Below are positions 9,267 through 16,623 of a stretch of DNA of 34,876 nt, piece by piece. The notes under the pieces are model-generated. The model was not told where the DNA came from. It searched no databases and worked only from the letters and a program-made list of their open reading frames with translations. How positions within the stretch are numbered: position 1 is the first letter of the stretch; the number at the start of each line of letters is the position of its first letter. The stretch is from Prevotella sp. MGM2 (GTDB lineage Bacteria; Bacteroidota; Bacteroidia; Bacteroidales; Bacteroidaceae): NCBI RefSeq assembly GCF_002933955.1, contig NZ_BEWW01000303.1, forward strand, positions 1 through 34,876. Direction: 5' to 3'. A program made the position numbers and the translations under genes.

Positions 9267-10217
9267 ATGCCTACAATTGTTACAGGAGAAGACATCTCCC
9301 AGCCCAAAGACCTACAAGAAAACACTTTCGGAACAGCAACCGGACAGTCTGACGAAACCGTTCAAAACCGCGTAGAAGAAAAATTCACACCGACGCATAG
9401 GACGATAGCCACACTGAGCATTACCAACCATACCGTACCGATTGTCATATTCATAGGTCCGGCGTCAAGCGGAAAATCCATGATTCTGGTCCGTCTGGCC
9501 AAATACTTACGTGATCAGGGATATACGATAAAAACAGATCCGACATTCCTGAACACATACAAATATCACAATGACTGTAAGGAATTTAAAGAAAAATTAG
9601 ACACGACAACAGCCTTATCCGGAACCGTAGAGTATCTTTTGGTTTCCATATATAATAAAAGCGGCGAAGAGGTGGCCAAACTGCTTGAAGCTCCTGGTGA
9701 AGACTTCTACACAACAGATCCCCAAAAAATAAAGGAAGGAGTAAATGATAGTGTAAAACCCTATCTGTCTGCCATCATGACAAGCTCCAATCCCAAAATA
9801 TATGTCACACTGACAGACCTGGACTCACCTATTTCATTCAGGGAGAACGTAGAATACAGGAAAGGCTATACGCGACGTTTTCTGGAACATTTCTATCCTT
9901 GCATCGACATCAAAAGAGACCGCATTATCCTGCTATACAACAAAATAGACAAAACAATGCTGGGCAACATCCACGGATGCACCAACCTGAAGGGAGCCAG
10001 AAAAGATGCTGAACTTAACTACCCGCAACTGTTCGGGTCGATGAAGGTGACGGGGTTAGGAGGATTTCTTACATACGACAACTTCGCTTTTAAGACCTTC
10101 TGCACGGGAAAGTATTCCGAAGATGTTGACGACTTCGGCAACAAAAATCAGCCCTATCACGTATCCAGTGACGTATATCCCCGCGAATTATGGAAAGAAA
10201 TCACAAGAAAATTCTGA
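9267..10217 (+). CDS. P-loop GTPase-like protein (possible DO-GTPase-type TRAFAC member)
   Basis: A 316-residue protein. ATG 9267 is chosen because frames opening earlier overlap the previous gene and read as noise. A low-complexity N-terminus (1-55) precedes a hydrophobic strand and the Walker A motif GPASSGKS (64-71). A switch-II-like segment LLEAPGEDF follows (139-147), with Glu where GTPases usually have the Asp of DxxG. Then come YVTLTDLD and a G4 motif LLYNKIDK (NKID, 225-228), which favours GTP over ATP. There is no signal peptide or membrane helix, so it is cytoplasmic. The GPxxSGKS plus PGEDF pattern recalls the bacterial 'double-GTPase' families described in GTPase-centred conflict systems, but that match is from memory. 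The gene is clearly A+T-richer than typA or gld genes. Its stop is 1 base before the next start. Confidence 0.75.
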   Translation: MPTIVTGEDISQPKDLQENTFGTATGQSDETVQNRVEEKFTPTHRTIATLSITNHTVPIVIFIGPASSGKSMILVRLAKYLRDQGYTIKTDPTFLNTYKYHNDCKEFKEKLDTTTALSGTVEYLLVSIYNKSGEEVAKLLEAPGEDFYTTDPQKIKEGVNDSVKPYLSAIMTSSNPKIYVTLTDLDSPISFRENVEYRKGYTRRFLEHFYPCIDIKRDRIILLYNKIDKTMLGNIHGCTNLKGARKDAELNYPQLFGSMKVTGLGGFLTYDNFAFKTFCTGKYSEDVDDFGNKNQPYHVSSDVYPRELWKEITRKF

Positions 10218-10218
10218 C

Positions 10219-11565
10219 ATGGACATCATCATTCACGGTAAACCGACCGCCGGCAGTTCTTTGACAACTGCCGGCATCGACGGTTCCCTCTCTCAGAAAA
10301 TCGTCGACGACTTTTTCGAGGGAATGAACCGCATCAAGGACCCGCAAGCCCTGATTGTGGAGGTCCGGTACTGGAAAAACGTCTGGTACAGCGTGTACAC
10401 CTATCAGTTGGGAGTCAACATCAAAGACATGGCCAACCGCACGAGTTTCTTCGCCCTTTCACTGGTTATCCCCCAGAAGTACTGCTGCCTCGTCAGCGAA
10501 GTCCACGCACTCCTGAAGAGAGCGATAAAAGAGACGGTGGCCGGCTCCTGCATCGACAGCAACGGCAAGTATCTCATTCACGACTTCAACGATGCAGGAT
10601 TGCTCAACAAGGTGGCGGCCGCCGTCAAAAGCGGTTATGTCAATCTGGAAGAGGACTTCGATGCCGCCTTCAAGCCACAGACAGAGTTAAGGAACGACAT
10701 TTACTATAACGTGCAGGACTGCGACGCCAAAGCCTTCGTACAACATCTGAGAACCGCAGGCAGAATCATCGTCACCGAAAACGCCGAGACGAAAGACGCC
10801 CTGCTGTCCAACACCAACGCCTACATACAGCAATGCCGAAAGGCACAGGCCGAACTTGAAGGGAAGACACGGCAGATTGGAGACCTACAGGAGCAAATCA
10901 AGAAGCTGAACGAAGAGATAGCCAGTTCCTGCACCTCGGCCGGCCACCAGTTGGACCAGTTCAAAAAGCAGGTCAACGTCCTCACAAAGGAAAAAAGCGA
11001 CCTGCAAGCCGCCAACAAGACCTTGAATACCAAGCTTGAAAGCATCGCCGCAGTCATAGGCAAAGTCAAGGAACAAAAAACAGAAGGCCCAATTCCTATA
11101 CCAGTCAAACCCGAAGCCAACTGGTTGGCCCTGCTACCGGCCGTCAACACCGTCCTGCTGGTGACGATAGCACTGATAATGGTGCTTAGCATGAAAGGAT
11201 GCGGAGACCCGCAAAATATTGCCGAGCCAAACACCAGCAGTCAAGACACCACCGAAATCACCGGTGTGGAAACAACTCCCAATCCAGCCACACAGGAAAA
11301 CCAAAGCATCGAAGAACCTGAGGAGACTGGCAAATCTAAAGATGATCCAATAAACCAAAACAGCTTTAGCGATGGCATCTTGGAAGCTGCGTCACAAGAG
11401 GTCAAATCCCCTGTTTCCAGACCCCAACCTCCCAAACAGCCATCTAAACCTGAAAATAAAGTAAACAGCGGTGGGGCCGTCATACCCTCCCCAAAAGAAG
11501 CTGAAACACTGCCGGAAACACCTCATAACCAACGACAAAAAATAAAGAACAATGAAAAAGTATAA
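10219..11565 (+). CDS. bitopic membrane protein: cytoplasmic domain, coiled coil, TM helix, periplasmic Pro/Glu tail
   Basis: A 448-residue protein starting at ATG 10219, 1 base after the GTPase stop. No signal peptide is present. Residues about 1-190 form a globular domain with strands such as LIVEVRYWKNVWYSVYTYQLG and FFALSLVIPQKY. Residues about 195-285 are a coiled coil (LEGKTRQIGDLQEQIKKLNEEI and later heptads). One hydrophobic helix follows at about 304-325 (LALLPAVNTVLLVTIALIMVL). The tail (330-448) is rich in Pro, Glu, Ser, Thr and Asn and is probably disordered in the periplasm. The order domain-coiled coil-helix-tail is the same as in the last cassette gene (12091-13575). It is a plausible membrane adaptor for the GTPase. 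Function unknown. Confidence 0.72.
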   Translation: MDIIIHGKPTAGSSLTTAGIDGSLSQKIVDDFFEGMNRIKDPQALIVEVRYWKNVWYSVYTYQLGVNIKDMANRTSFFALSLVIPQKYCCLVSEVHALLKRAIKETVAGSCIDSNGKYLIHDFNDAGLLNKVAAAVKSGYVNLEEDFDAAFKPQTELRNDIYYNVQDCDAKAFVQHLRTAGRIIVTENAETKDALLSNTNAYIQQCRKAQAELEGKTRQIGDLQEQIKKLNEEIASSCTSAGHQLDQFKKQVNVLTKEKSDLQAANKTLNTKLESIAAVIGKVKEQKTEGPIPIPVKPEANWLALLPAVNTVLLVTIALIMVLSMKGCGDPQNIAEPNTSSQDTTEITGVETTPNPATQENQSIEEPEETGKSKDDPINQNSFSDGILEAASQEVKSPVSRPQPPKQPSKPENKVNSGGAVIPSPKEAETLPETPHNQRQKIKNNEKV

Positions 11566-12091
11566 AATACTCGCCTTAATATCAGTCCTCCTGTTGCTCT
11601 CCTCCTGCCAATCCAAGAAGAGCGAATACGACCCTTATGCCATTCCCAACACCCCGGCCAAGCCAAAAGTCTCCAAAAGTTCGTTTGAAATCAGTTTCAA
11701 GAAAACGGAAGGCAACCTCAAAACCGTGCACATCAAGCTAAATGGAACCAACGGCTACGACGCCATCTTTGACACCGGATGCTCCGGCATGTTGATTTCT
11801 TCATTGGAACTGATAGATTTGCTGAAGTCCAAAACATTGACCCAAGACGATTACCTTGGCGAGACAGTCAGTTCCATTGCCGACGGCACAGTAATCAAGA
11901 ACGATGTATACAACATCAGAGAAATAACCATAACCGACAAAAACGGCCAGTCCCACACGCTGAGGGACATCAAGGCAACGGTGGTGGACAATCCGGGAGC
12001 GGAAATCCTCATCGGCTCGTCCGTCATCGACAATCTGGCCAAGAAGTCATACACCGTAGATTTGGAGAAAAAAGTCATCAGGTTCCAGTAA
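11552..12091 (+). CDS. lipoprotein with retropepsin-like aspartic protease domain
   Basis: A 179-residue protein overlapping the previous gene by 14 bases. A lipoprotein signal ends in LLSSC (Cys19), so it should be lipid-anchored in the envelope. After a Pro-rich linker, residues about 55-179 follow the pattern of clan AA retropepsins: VHIKLNG, then AIFDTGCSGMLIS with the catalytic D74-T75-G76. Strands and a second-half hydrophobic segment follow (EILIGSSVIDNLAKKSYTVDLEKKVIRF). The gene encodes one DTG half, so an active enzyme would need to dimerise. It belongs to the bacterial 'aspartyl protease' type that processes envelope proteins. Its stop overlaps the next start (TAATG), suggesting coupled translation. 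The likely substrates are the periplasmic parts of its cassette partners; that is inference. Confidence 0.82.
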   Translation: MKKYKILALISVLLLLSSCQSKKSEYDPYAIPNTPAKPKVSKSSFEISFKKTEGNLKTVHIKLNGTNGYDAIFDTGCSGMLISSLELIDLLKSKTLTQDDYLGETVSSIADGTVIKNDVYNIREITITDKNGQSHTLRDIKATVVDNPGAEILIGSSVIDNLAKKSYTVDLEKKVIRFQ

Positions 12092-13575
12092 TGAAGCCCA
12101 TTGTTTATTTTTTCGGAATCCTGCCGGAAGGGTTCGCCTCCTATCCGCAGGACCACACCAGCGCTTTCTTCAAGGATTTCCTCAAGAAGTCCAAAAACAC
12201 CGTGCAGATTGTCGTTCACCGCAAGGACAATCTGCTTTACTACGGCTACGTCCGTAAGCTCAACGACAGGCATTACTTCGGAGCATGCGTCTGCATCAAC
12301 CGCATTTACAGCAACATCGACCATCTGTTCCGAATTTTCGACGACATATACGCCAAAATGTTGGAAAGGGGGGAGATTCTCCGCCTTGACTCGAAGGCCT
12401 GCGTGAAGTGGGCCGCCAAAAGCTATGCCGCTGAAAGCGTCGCCATCAACGAATACACCCGTCAAATCACCGACGCCATCGACATTTCGGCCGAAAGCAC
12501 GCAGGAACTGCCCCCGGCAGACTTCTCCATCTCAATATTCGACTGTAAGGAAATCAGCCTTGAGGCCTCGACCGCCGGCCAGATTGCCGAGGCTACCAAA
12601 AGATACGCCAACCTTTACATCACCAAGACCGATGCCGAGATAGAAAAAGTCAGTGCTTTCATCAGTCTCATAAAAGCCAAGAACCTGGAGATAGAACGCC
12701 TGAAAAAAGATATAAAAGGGAACCCGAAGAAAAGTAAAATAAAGAGACGGCTGCTGACCGGCGCCGTCTGCATGTTATGCCTATGGGCAGCAGTAGCCGG
12801 AATTTCCGAATGGCAAAAAACACCGTCAAACAGCAAGATCCATTCAGAAGCGGAAGAACAGGAACATCAGAAAGCGGATCAGAGCAACGATTTCGTCTCA
12901 CAGGGAAAAAACCAATCCTCCCAAGAAAGCCCCGTCACAGAGGACTTTCTGAGAGTTTCGCCCGAATCTTTCAATATCGGTTACGAAGGCGGTTCCCAGG
13001 CCTTCACCGTCTCTTCAAACACCCCGTGGGAAATCGTCATAGAACCAGCCCAATGGGGCCGCATCGAAAACAAAACCTCATCAGGTTTCACGCTGGTATG
13101 CGAACGTAACAACAGCCGTTCACCGCGCAATGACTACATGGAAGTGATGACCGGCTCGAAAAGATTCCGCATAAACATTTCACAGGAAGCCAACCCCGGC
13201 CCCACGGCCTCGATAACCAGCATCGACCAGGAGCACAACGTTTATCAGGGAGAAAGGAAAGGCATGAGAATAAAACTGAAATTCGATGTCAGCGGCATGA
13301 AAGACCGCCGTATCGAAGCCATCGCATGGTTCTACCACAGTGACAATGTGACCTTACTCAAAAGAGCCGACGGCAACGGACAGGTGCGCACATCAAAAAC
13401 AGACACGGCACCCTATGAGGACACCACTTTCAACATGACCTTGTTCCTGCCGTATTCATCGCTCAACATGCCCAACGGATTTGACGGCGAACTGTCGTTC
13501 GATATTGTCATTCAGGATGCCTCCGGCAACGCGCTCACCAGAAATGACAATAACAGATTTACCTTTACGACATGA
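12091..13575 (+). CDS. bitopic membrane protein with BACON domain
   Basis: A 494-residue protein beginning at ATG 12091, overlapping the previous stop by 1 base. Residues 1-135 form a cytoplasmic domain (TVQIVVHRKDNLLYYGYVRKL, HYFGACVCINRIY, then a helix HLFRIFDDIYAKMLERG). A helical, partly coiled segment (160-210) leads to one membrane helix at about 219-238 after a basic KKSKIKRR, which sets N-in/C-out topology. After a Gln/Ser/Glu linker, residues 286-366 match a BACON domain (VSPESFNIGYEGGSQAF, SSNTPWEI, then an RFRINISQ end strand). Residues 371-494 look like a further beta-sandwich domain. BACON domains are Bacteroidetes extracytoplasmic Ig-like modules, often in glycan-related proteins. 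It shares its overall order with the protein at 10219-11565. It is probably the envelope-facing output or sensor of the cassette. Confidence 0.78.
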   Translation: MKPIVYFFGILPEGFASYPQDHTSAFFKDFLKKSKNTVQIVVHRKDNLLYYGYVRKLNDRHYFGACVCINRIYSNIDHLFRIFDDIYAKMLERGEILRLDSKACVKWAAKSYAAESVAINEYTRQITDAIDISAESTQELPPADFSISIFDCKEISLEASTAGQIAEATKRYANLYITKTDAEIEKVSAFISLIKAKNLEIERLKKDIKGNPKKSKIKRRLLTGAVCMLCLWAAVAGISEWQKTPSNSKIHSEAEEQEHQKADQSNDFVSQGKNQSSQESPVTEDFLRVSPESFNIGYEGGSQAFTVSSNTPWEIVIEPAQWGRIENKTSSGFTLVCERNNSRSPRNDYMEVMTGSKRFRINISQEANPGPTASITSIDQEHNVYQGERKGMRIKLKFDVSGMKDRRIEAIAWFYHSDNVTLLKRADGNGQVRTSKTDTAPYEDTTFNMTLFLPYSSLNMPNGFDGELSFDIVIQDASGNALTRNDNNRFTFTT

Positions 13576-13652
13576 GTTTCTCATAAGCAACGGACAGACG
13601 GCACACACCGACGGACAGGGCGGACAGAAGCAGACGGAACTTTTTAACACTA

Positions 13653-13684
13653 TTTGCTTTCCGGAGGAAAATGCCGTATCTTTG
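13653..13684 (+). promoter_or_regulatory. near-consensus Bacteroidetes promoter without an adjacent gene
   Basis: TTTG (13653-13656), a 20-base spacer and TATCTTTG (13677-13684) match the sigma-ABfr-type consensus TTTG-N19-21-TAnnTTTG. The nearest downstream gene start is over 330 bases away. It may drive a small RNA or a long leader of the T9SS operon. Confidence 0.65.
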
Positions 13685-13691
13685 CACCGGA

Positions 13692-13726
13692 GGAAGCGGA
13701 CTATTACAGTAAAATAGCCCGTTTCC
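13692..13726 (+). other. hairpin at the expected transcript start
   Basis: Bases 13692-13705 pair with 13713-13726 (one A/C mismatch and one G-T pair in 14 positions) around a 7-base loop. It is followed by TGTTTATTT. Because it begins within about 8 bases of the -7 box, the RNA would open with this structure: a stabilising 5' hairpin, an early attenuator, or a very short RNA. Confidence 0.45.
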
Positions 13727-13791
13727 TGTTTATTTACCCGCCTTTTTCCCGCAAAGAAACACCGTTTTCTCCCCTCAAATGCCTATATTAT

Positions 13792-13837
13792 AAATCCAAC
13801 ACAAATACTTGGATTTGAAATTCCGGTACGGACTTTT
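13792..13837. repeat. dispersed repeat, degenerate copy R3
   Basis: AAATCCAA at 13792-13799 pairs with TTGGATTT at 13809-13816. TACTTGGATTTGAAATTCC resembles the repeat core with one base missing, and TACGGACTTTT is shared with R2. It reads as a decayed member of the same family. Confidence 0.5.
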
Positions 13838-13957
13838 GAAAATCCCCCGCCGGCAACCTATATTTTAACACGCCGGAATGTAACGGAAAGTTAAAAATGT
13901 TAACGGCGCAATAGAAAATAAATCATCATAAAATCCAATAAAATCAAAACTGTTTCT

Positions 13958-13965
13958 TAACTTTG
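13958..13965 (+). promoter_or_regulatory. candidate -7 box for the T9SS operon
   Basis: TAACTTTG fits TAnnTTTG and would give a leader of about 50 bases to the GTG start at 14021. There is no good TTTG -33 element at the expected position. Confidence 0.5.
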
Positions 13966-14020
13966 CCGCTACTCAGCCATAAGGGACATTTCCCTCCGGC
14001 TTTCAAAGCAATCGCACCAG

Positions 14021-15034
14021 GTGAACAGCGAACCCCTTACATCATGGCGGCCATGGCGGCCGGCAGCAGCGGTTCTGCCCTTAAAGGGCGGAGCCTTTTG
14101 CCGATGGATGGCCGCCGTAGGCATCGTTCTCACAACAGCGGCCCCGCAGGCCGTGGCGCAGCAGGAACCGGCTTTTCTGCACTACTGGCAGCTGGAGACG
14201 CAGTTCAACCCGGCGGCGGCAGGCCGATCGCCGCAACTCTCCATCAACGCGGGCTATCAGAGCCACGCCGCAGGCTTTGAGGACGCCGGAGGCACGATGT
14301 TTGCCGGCGCCGACATGGCCCTGCAGCTGGGGCGGACGCGTCATGGCGTGGGCGTGGTGTTTCAAAACGACCAGTTCGGACTCTTTGCCCACCAGCGCTT
14401 CAGCGTGCAGTATGCCTACCATCTGAAACTCTTCGGCGGCGTGCTGGGCATCGGCGCCGAAGCCGACATGCTCAACGAGAGCGTAGACGGCTCGAAGGCC
14501 GATTTGGGCGACGCGAACGACCCCGCCTTCCCCTCGTCAAAGCTGAGCGGCTCGAAATTCGACGCCTCCGCCGGCTTGTGGTACACCCGCAAGGCGTGGT
14601 ATGCCGGCGTGGCCGTACAGCATCTCACGGCACCGACGGTCATACTGGGCGAAACGAACGAGATAAAAGTTAAATCTCTATATAATTTCACGGCCGGCTA
14701 CAATATCCGCACCCGCACACCGTTATTGACTATAGTTCCCTCCGTCATGTTGCGCTACGACGGTACGGACCTGCGCGCCGACCTCACGGCACGGATCAAC
14801 TACGCCAGCGGAAAAAAACGGCTCTACGGCGGCGCCAACTACAGTCCGCAGCACTCGGTGGCGATGTTCTTCGGCGGAACGTTCCACGGCATTGACCTGA
14901 GCTACTCTTACGAGGCTTTCACGGGCGGTATGGGCATCGGCGCGGGACAGCATGAAGTGACGCTGGGATACCGCCTCGACCTGAACCTGGGCAAGCGCGG
15001 CAAAAACCTGCACAAGAGCGTGAGATTTCTCTGA
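14021..15034 (+). CDS. porP: T9SS outer-membrane protein PorP/SprF family
   Basis: A protein of up to 337 residues. After a hydrophobic signal region (MAAVGIVLTTAAPQAVAQ) it begins QEPAFLHYWQLETQFNPAAAGR, the conserved N-terminus of the PorP/SprF family. It then runs through strands of a beta-barrel (QLSINAGYQSH, HGVGVVFQNDQFGLF, RFSVQYAYHLKLF, KRLYGGANYSPQHSVAMFFGGTF, then a closing LGYRLDLNL). The start is uncertain: GTG 14021 gives a long N-region, while ATG 14108 gives a short signal peptide without basic residues. Family members work with the GldK-N trans-envelope complex in type IX secretion and are classically encoded just before gldK/porK, as here. It lies at the outer membrane. The gldK start is 62 bases downstream. 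Confidence 0.9.
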   Translation: MNSEPLTSWRPWRPAAAVLPLKGGAFCRWMAAVGIVLTTAAPQAVAQQEPAFLHYWQLETQFNPAAAGRSPQLSINAGYQSHAAGFEDAGGTMFAGADMALQLGRTRHGVGVVFQNDQFGLFAHQRFSVQYAYHLKLFGGVLGIGAEADMLNESVDGSKADLGDANDPAFPSSKLSGSKFDASAGLWYTRKAWYAGVAVQHLTAPTVILGETNEIKVKSLYNFTAGYNIRTRTPLLTIVPSVMLRYDGTDLRADLTARINYASGKKRLYGGANYSPQHSVAMFFGGTFHGIDLSYSYEAFTGGMGIGAGQHEVTLGYRLDLNLGKRGKNLHKSVRFL

Positions 15035-15096
15035 CACGGGCAGCGGCACCCAAGAGTGCCATCACATTTTCTCATAAAGACACCTATATTATATAT

Positions 15097-16593
15097 ATGA
15101 TACATTCCGTTAACAGCAAAGGCATCTGCCACGGAACCGGACTCAAACGGCTTTCGGGCATGATTGTTGTTTTTCTCTCAGTGCTGGCCATTGTCTCGTG
15201 CATGGGCAGCGGTCGCGCCATGATGAACGGCGGCGAAGTGACGGGTGCTCGCGGAGCCGCCTTCAACGAACCGACGCCTTTCGGCATGGTGGAGGTGAAA
15301 CGCGGCTACCTCAAGGCCGGCATGGCCGATGCCGACTCGCTATGGGGCATACTGACACCCGTAAAGGACATCTCGGTGGACGGTTTCTGGATGGACCAGA
15401 CGGAAGTGACCAACTCCATGTACCGTCAGTTCGTGGAATGGGTGCGCGACAGCATCATCCGTGAACGCCTGGCCGACCCCTCCTACGGCGGCGACGAGAC
15501 CTACAAGATAGAAACCGACCGCAACGGCGAACCGGTGACGCCCCACCTCAACTGGTCCAAGCCCATTCCCTGGCGCAAGCCCACCGAGGATCAGGAACGG
15601 GCCATCAGGAGCGTCTACGTGACACATCCCATCGACGGCACCACCATGCTCGACACACGGCAGCTCACCTACCGCTACGAGATATACGACTACGAAAAGG
15701 CCGCCTTGCGCAAATACCGCCTCGACCCGAGGGAGCGCAACCTCAACACCGACCGCGCGACCGACCCCGACGAGGTGGTGATGATTTCGAAAGACACGGC
15801 CTACATCGACGACAACGGCGAAATAGTCAGACAAACCATCGAACGGCCGCTGTCATCGCCCTACGACTTCCTCAACACGTACATCGTGCACGTATATCCC
15901 GACACGACGTGCTGGGTGAACGACTTTACCAATGCCAACAACGAAAGCTACATGAAGCTCTACTTCTCCTCGGCCGCCTACAACGATTATCCCGTCGTGG
16001 GCGTGACGTGGGAGCAGGCTGAGGCTTTCTGTGCCTGGCGAACCGACTACCTCATGCGCGGCATGGGGCCGCAGGCGCGCTACATACAGCGCTACCGGCT
16101 GCCCACGGAGATAGAGTGGGAATATGCCGCACGCGGCAAGGAGGGCAACCCCTTCCCGTGGCAGGGCATGGAGTCGAAAAGCGAAGAGGGATGTTTCTTT
16201 GCCAATTTCAAACCCGACCGAGGCAACTATACCGATGACGGCAACCTCATCACCTCACGCGTGGGCATTTACGGCGCCAACTCCAACGGACTCTTCGACA
16301 TGGCAGGCAACGTGGCCGAGTGGACCAGCACGGTCTACACCGAAGCTGGCGTGGAGGCCATGGCCGACCTCAATCCCCAGCTGAGCTACAGTGCCGCCAA
16401 GGAAGACCCCTATGTGCTCAAACGCAAGAGCGTGCGCGGCGGCTCGTGGAAAGACCCTCTCTCCTACATACGCTCGGCATGGCGCACATGGGAATACCAA
16501 AACCAGCCACGCTCCTACATAGGCTTCCGCTGCGTGCGCTCAAAGGCCGTAACGACCAGCAGCAACGCCCCCTCAAAAAAGAAACGGAAATAA
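15097..16593 (+). CDS. gldK: T9SS ring lipoprotein GldK/PorK
   Basis: A 498-residue lipoprotein: hydrophobic segment then the lipobox IVSC (Cys35). The rest carries a formylglycine-generating-enzyme/sulfatase-modifying fold. It is seen as VDGFWMDQTEVTNSMYRQFVEW, YPVVGVTWEQAEAFCAWR, YRLPTEIEWEYAARG, GLFDMAGNVAEWTS and VRGGSWKD...IGFRCVRS. GldK/PorK forms, with GldN/PorN, the large periplasmic ring attached to the outer membrane in the type IX secretion system; the FGE-like fold is structural there, not known to be catalytic. Length is normal for Bacteroidales. It precedes gldL by 30 bases in the standard gldKLMN order. Assignment is secure because of both sequence and context. Confidence 0.95.
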   Translation: MIHSVNSKGICHGTGLKRLSGMIVVFLSVLAIVSCMGSGRAMMNGGEVTGARGAAFNEPTPFGMVEVKRGYLKAGMADADSLWGILTPVKDISVDGFWMDQTEVTNSMYRQFVEWVRDSIIRERLADPSYGGDETYKIETDRNGEPVTPHLNWSKPIPWRKPTEDQERAIRSVYVTHPIDGTTMLDTRQLTYRYEIYDYEKAALRKYRLDPRERNLNTDRATDPDEVVMISKDTAYIDDNGEIVRQTIERPLSSPYDFLNTYIVHVYPDTTCWVNDFTNANNESYMKLYFSSAAYNDYPVVGVTWEQAEAFCAWRTDYLMRGMGPQARYIQRYRLPTEIEWEYAARGKEGNPFPWQGMESKSEEGCFFANFKPDRGNYTDDGNLITSRVGIYGANSNGLFDMAGNVAEWTSTVYTEAGVEAMADLNPQLSYSAAKEDPYVLKRKSVRGGSWKDPLSYIRSAWRTWEYQNQPRSYIGFRCVRSKAVTTSSNAPSKKKRK

Positions 16594-16623
16594 CATTCAC
16601 CTCTCTAAACACTCCTGACGAAC

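Larger units (their letters stand above)
13576..14020 (+). other. 445-bp intergenic region with two promoters and a repeat
   Basis: No protein gene is convincing. It holds a near-consensus promoter (13653-13684) followed at once by a hairpin (13692-13726), a degenerate repeat copy (13792-13837), and a second -7 box (13958-13965) close to the porP start. An A+T-rich stretch lies between about 13860 and 13950. Confidence 0.7.
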
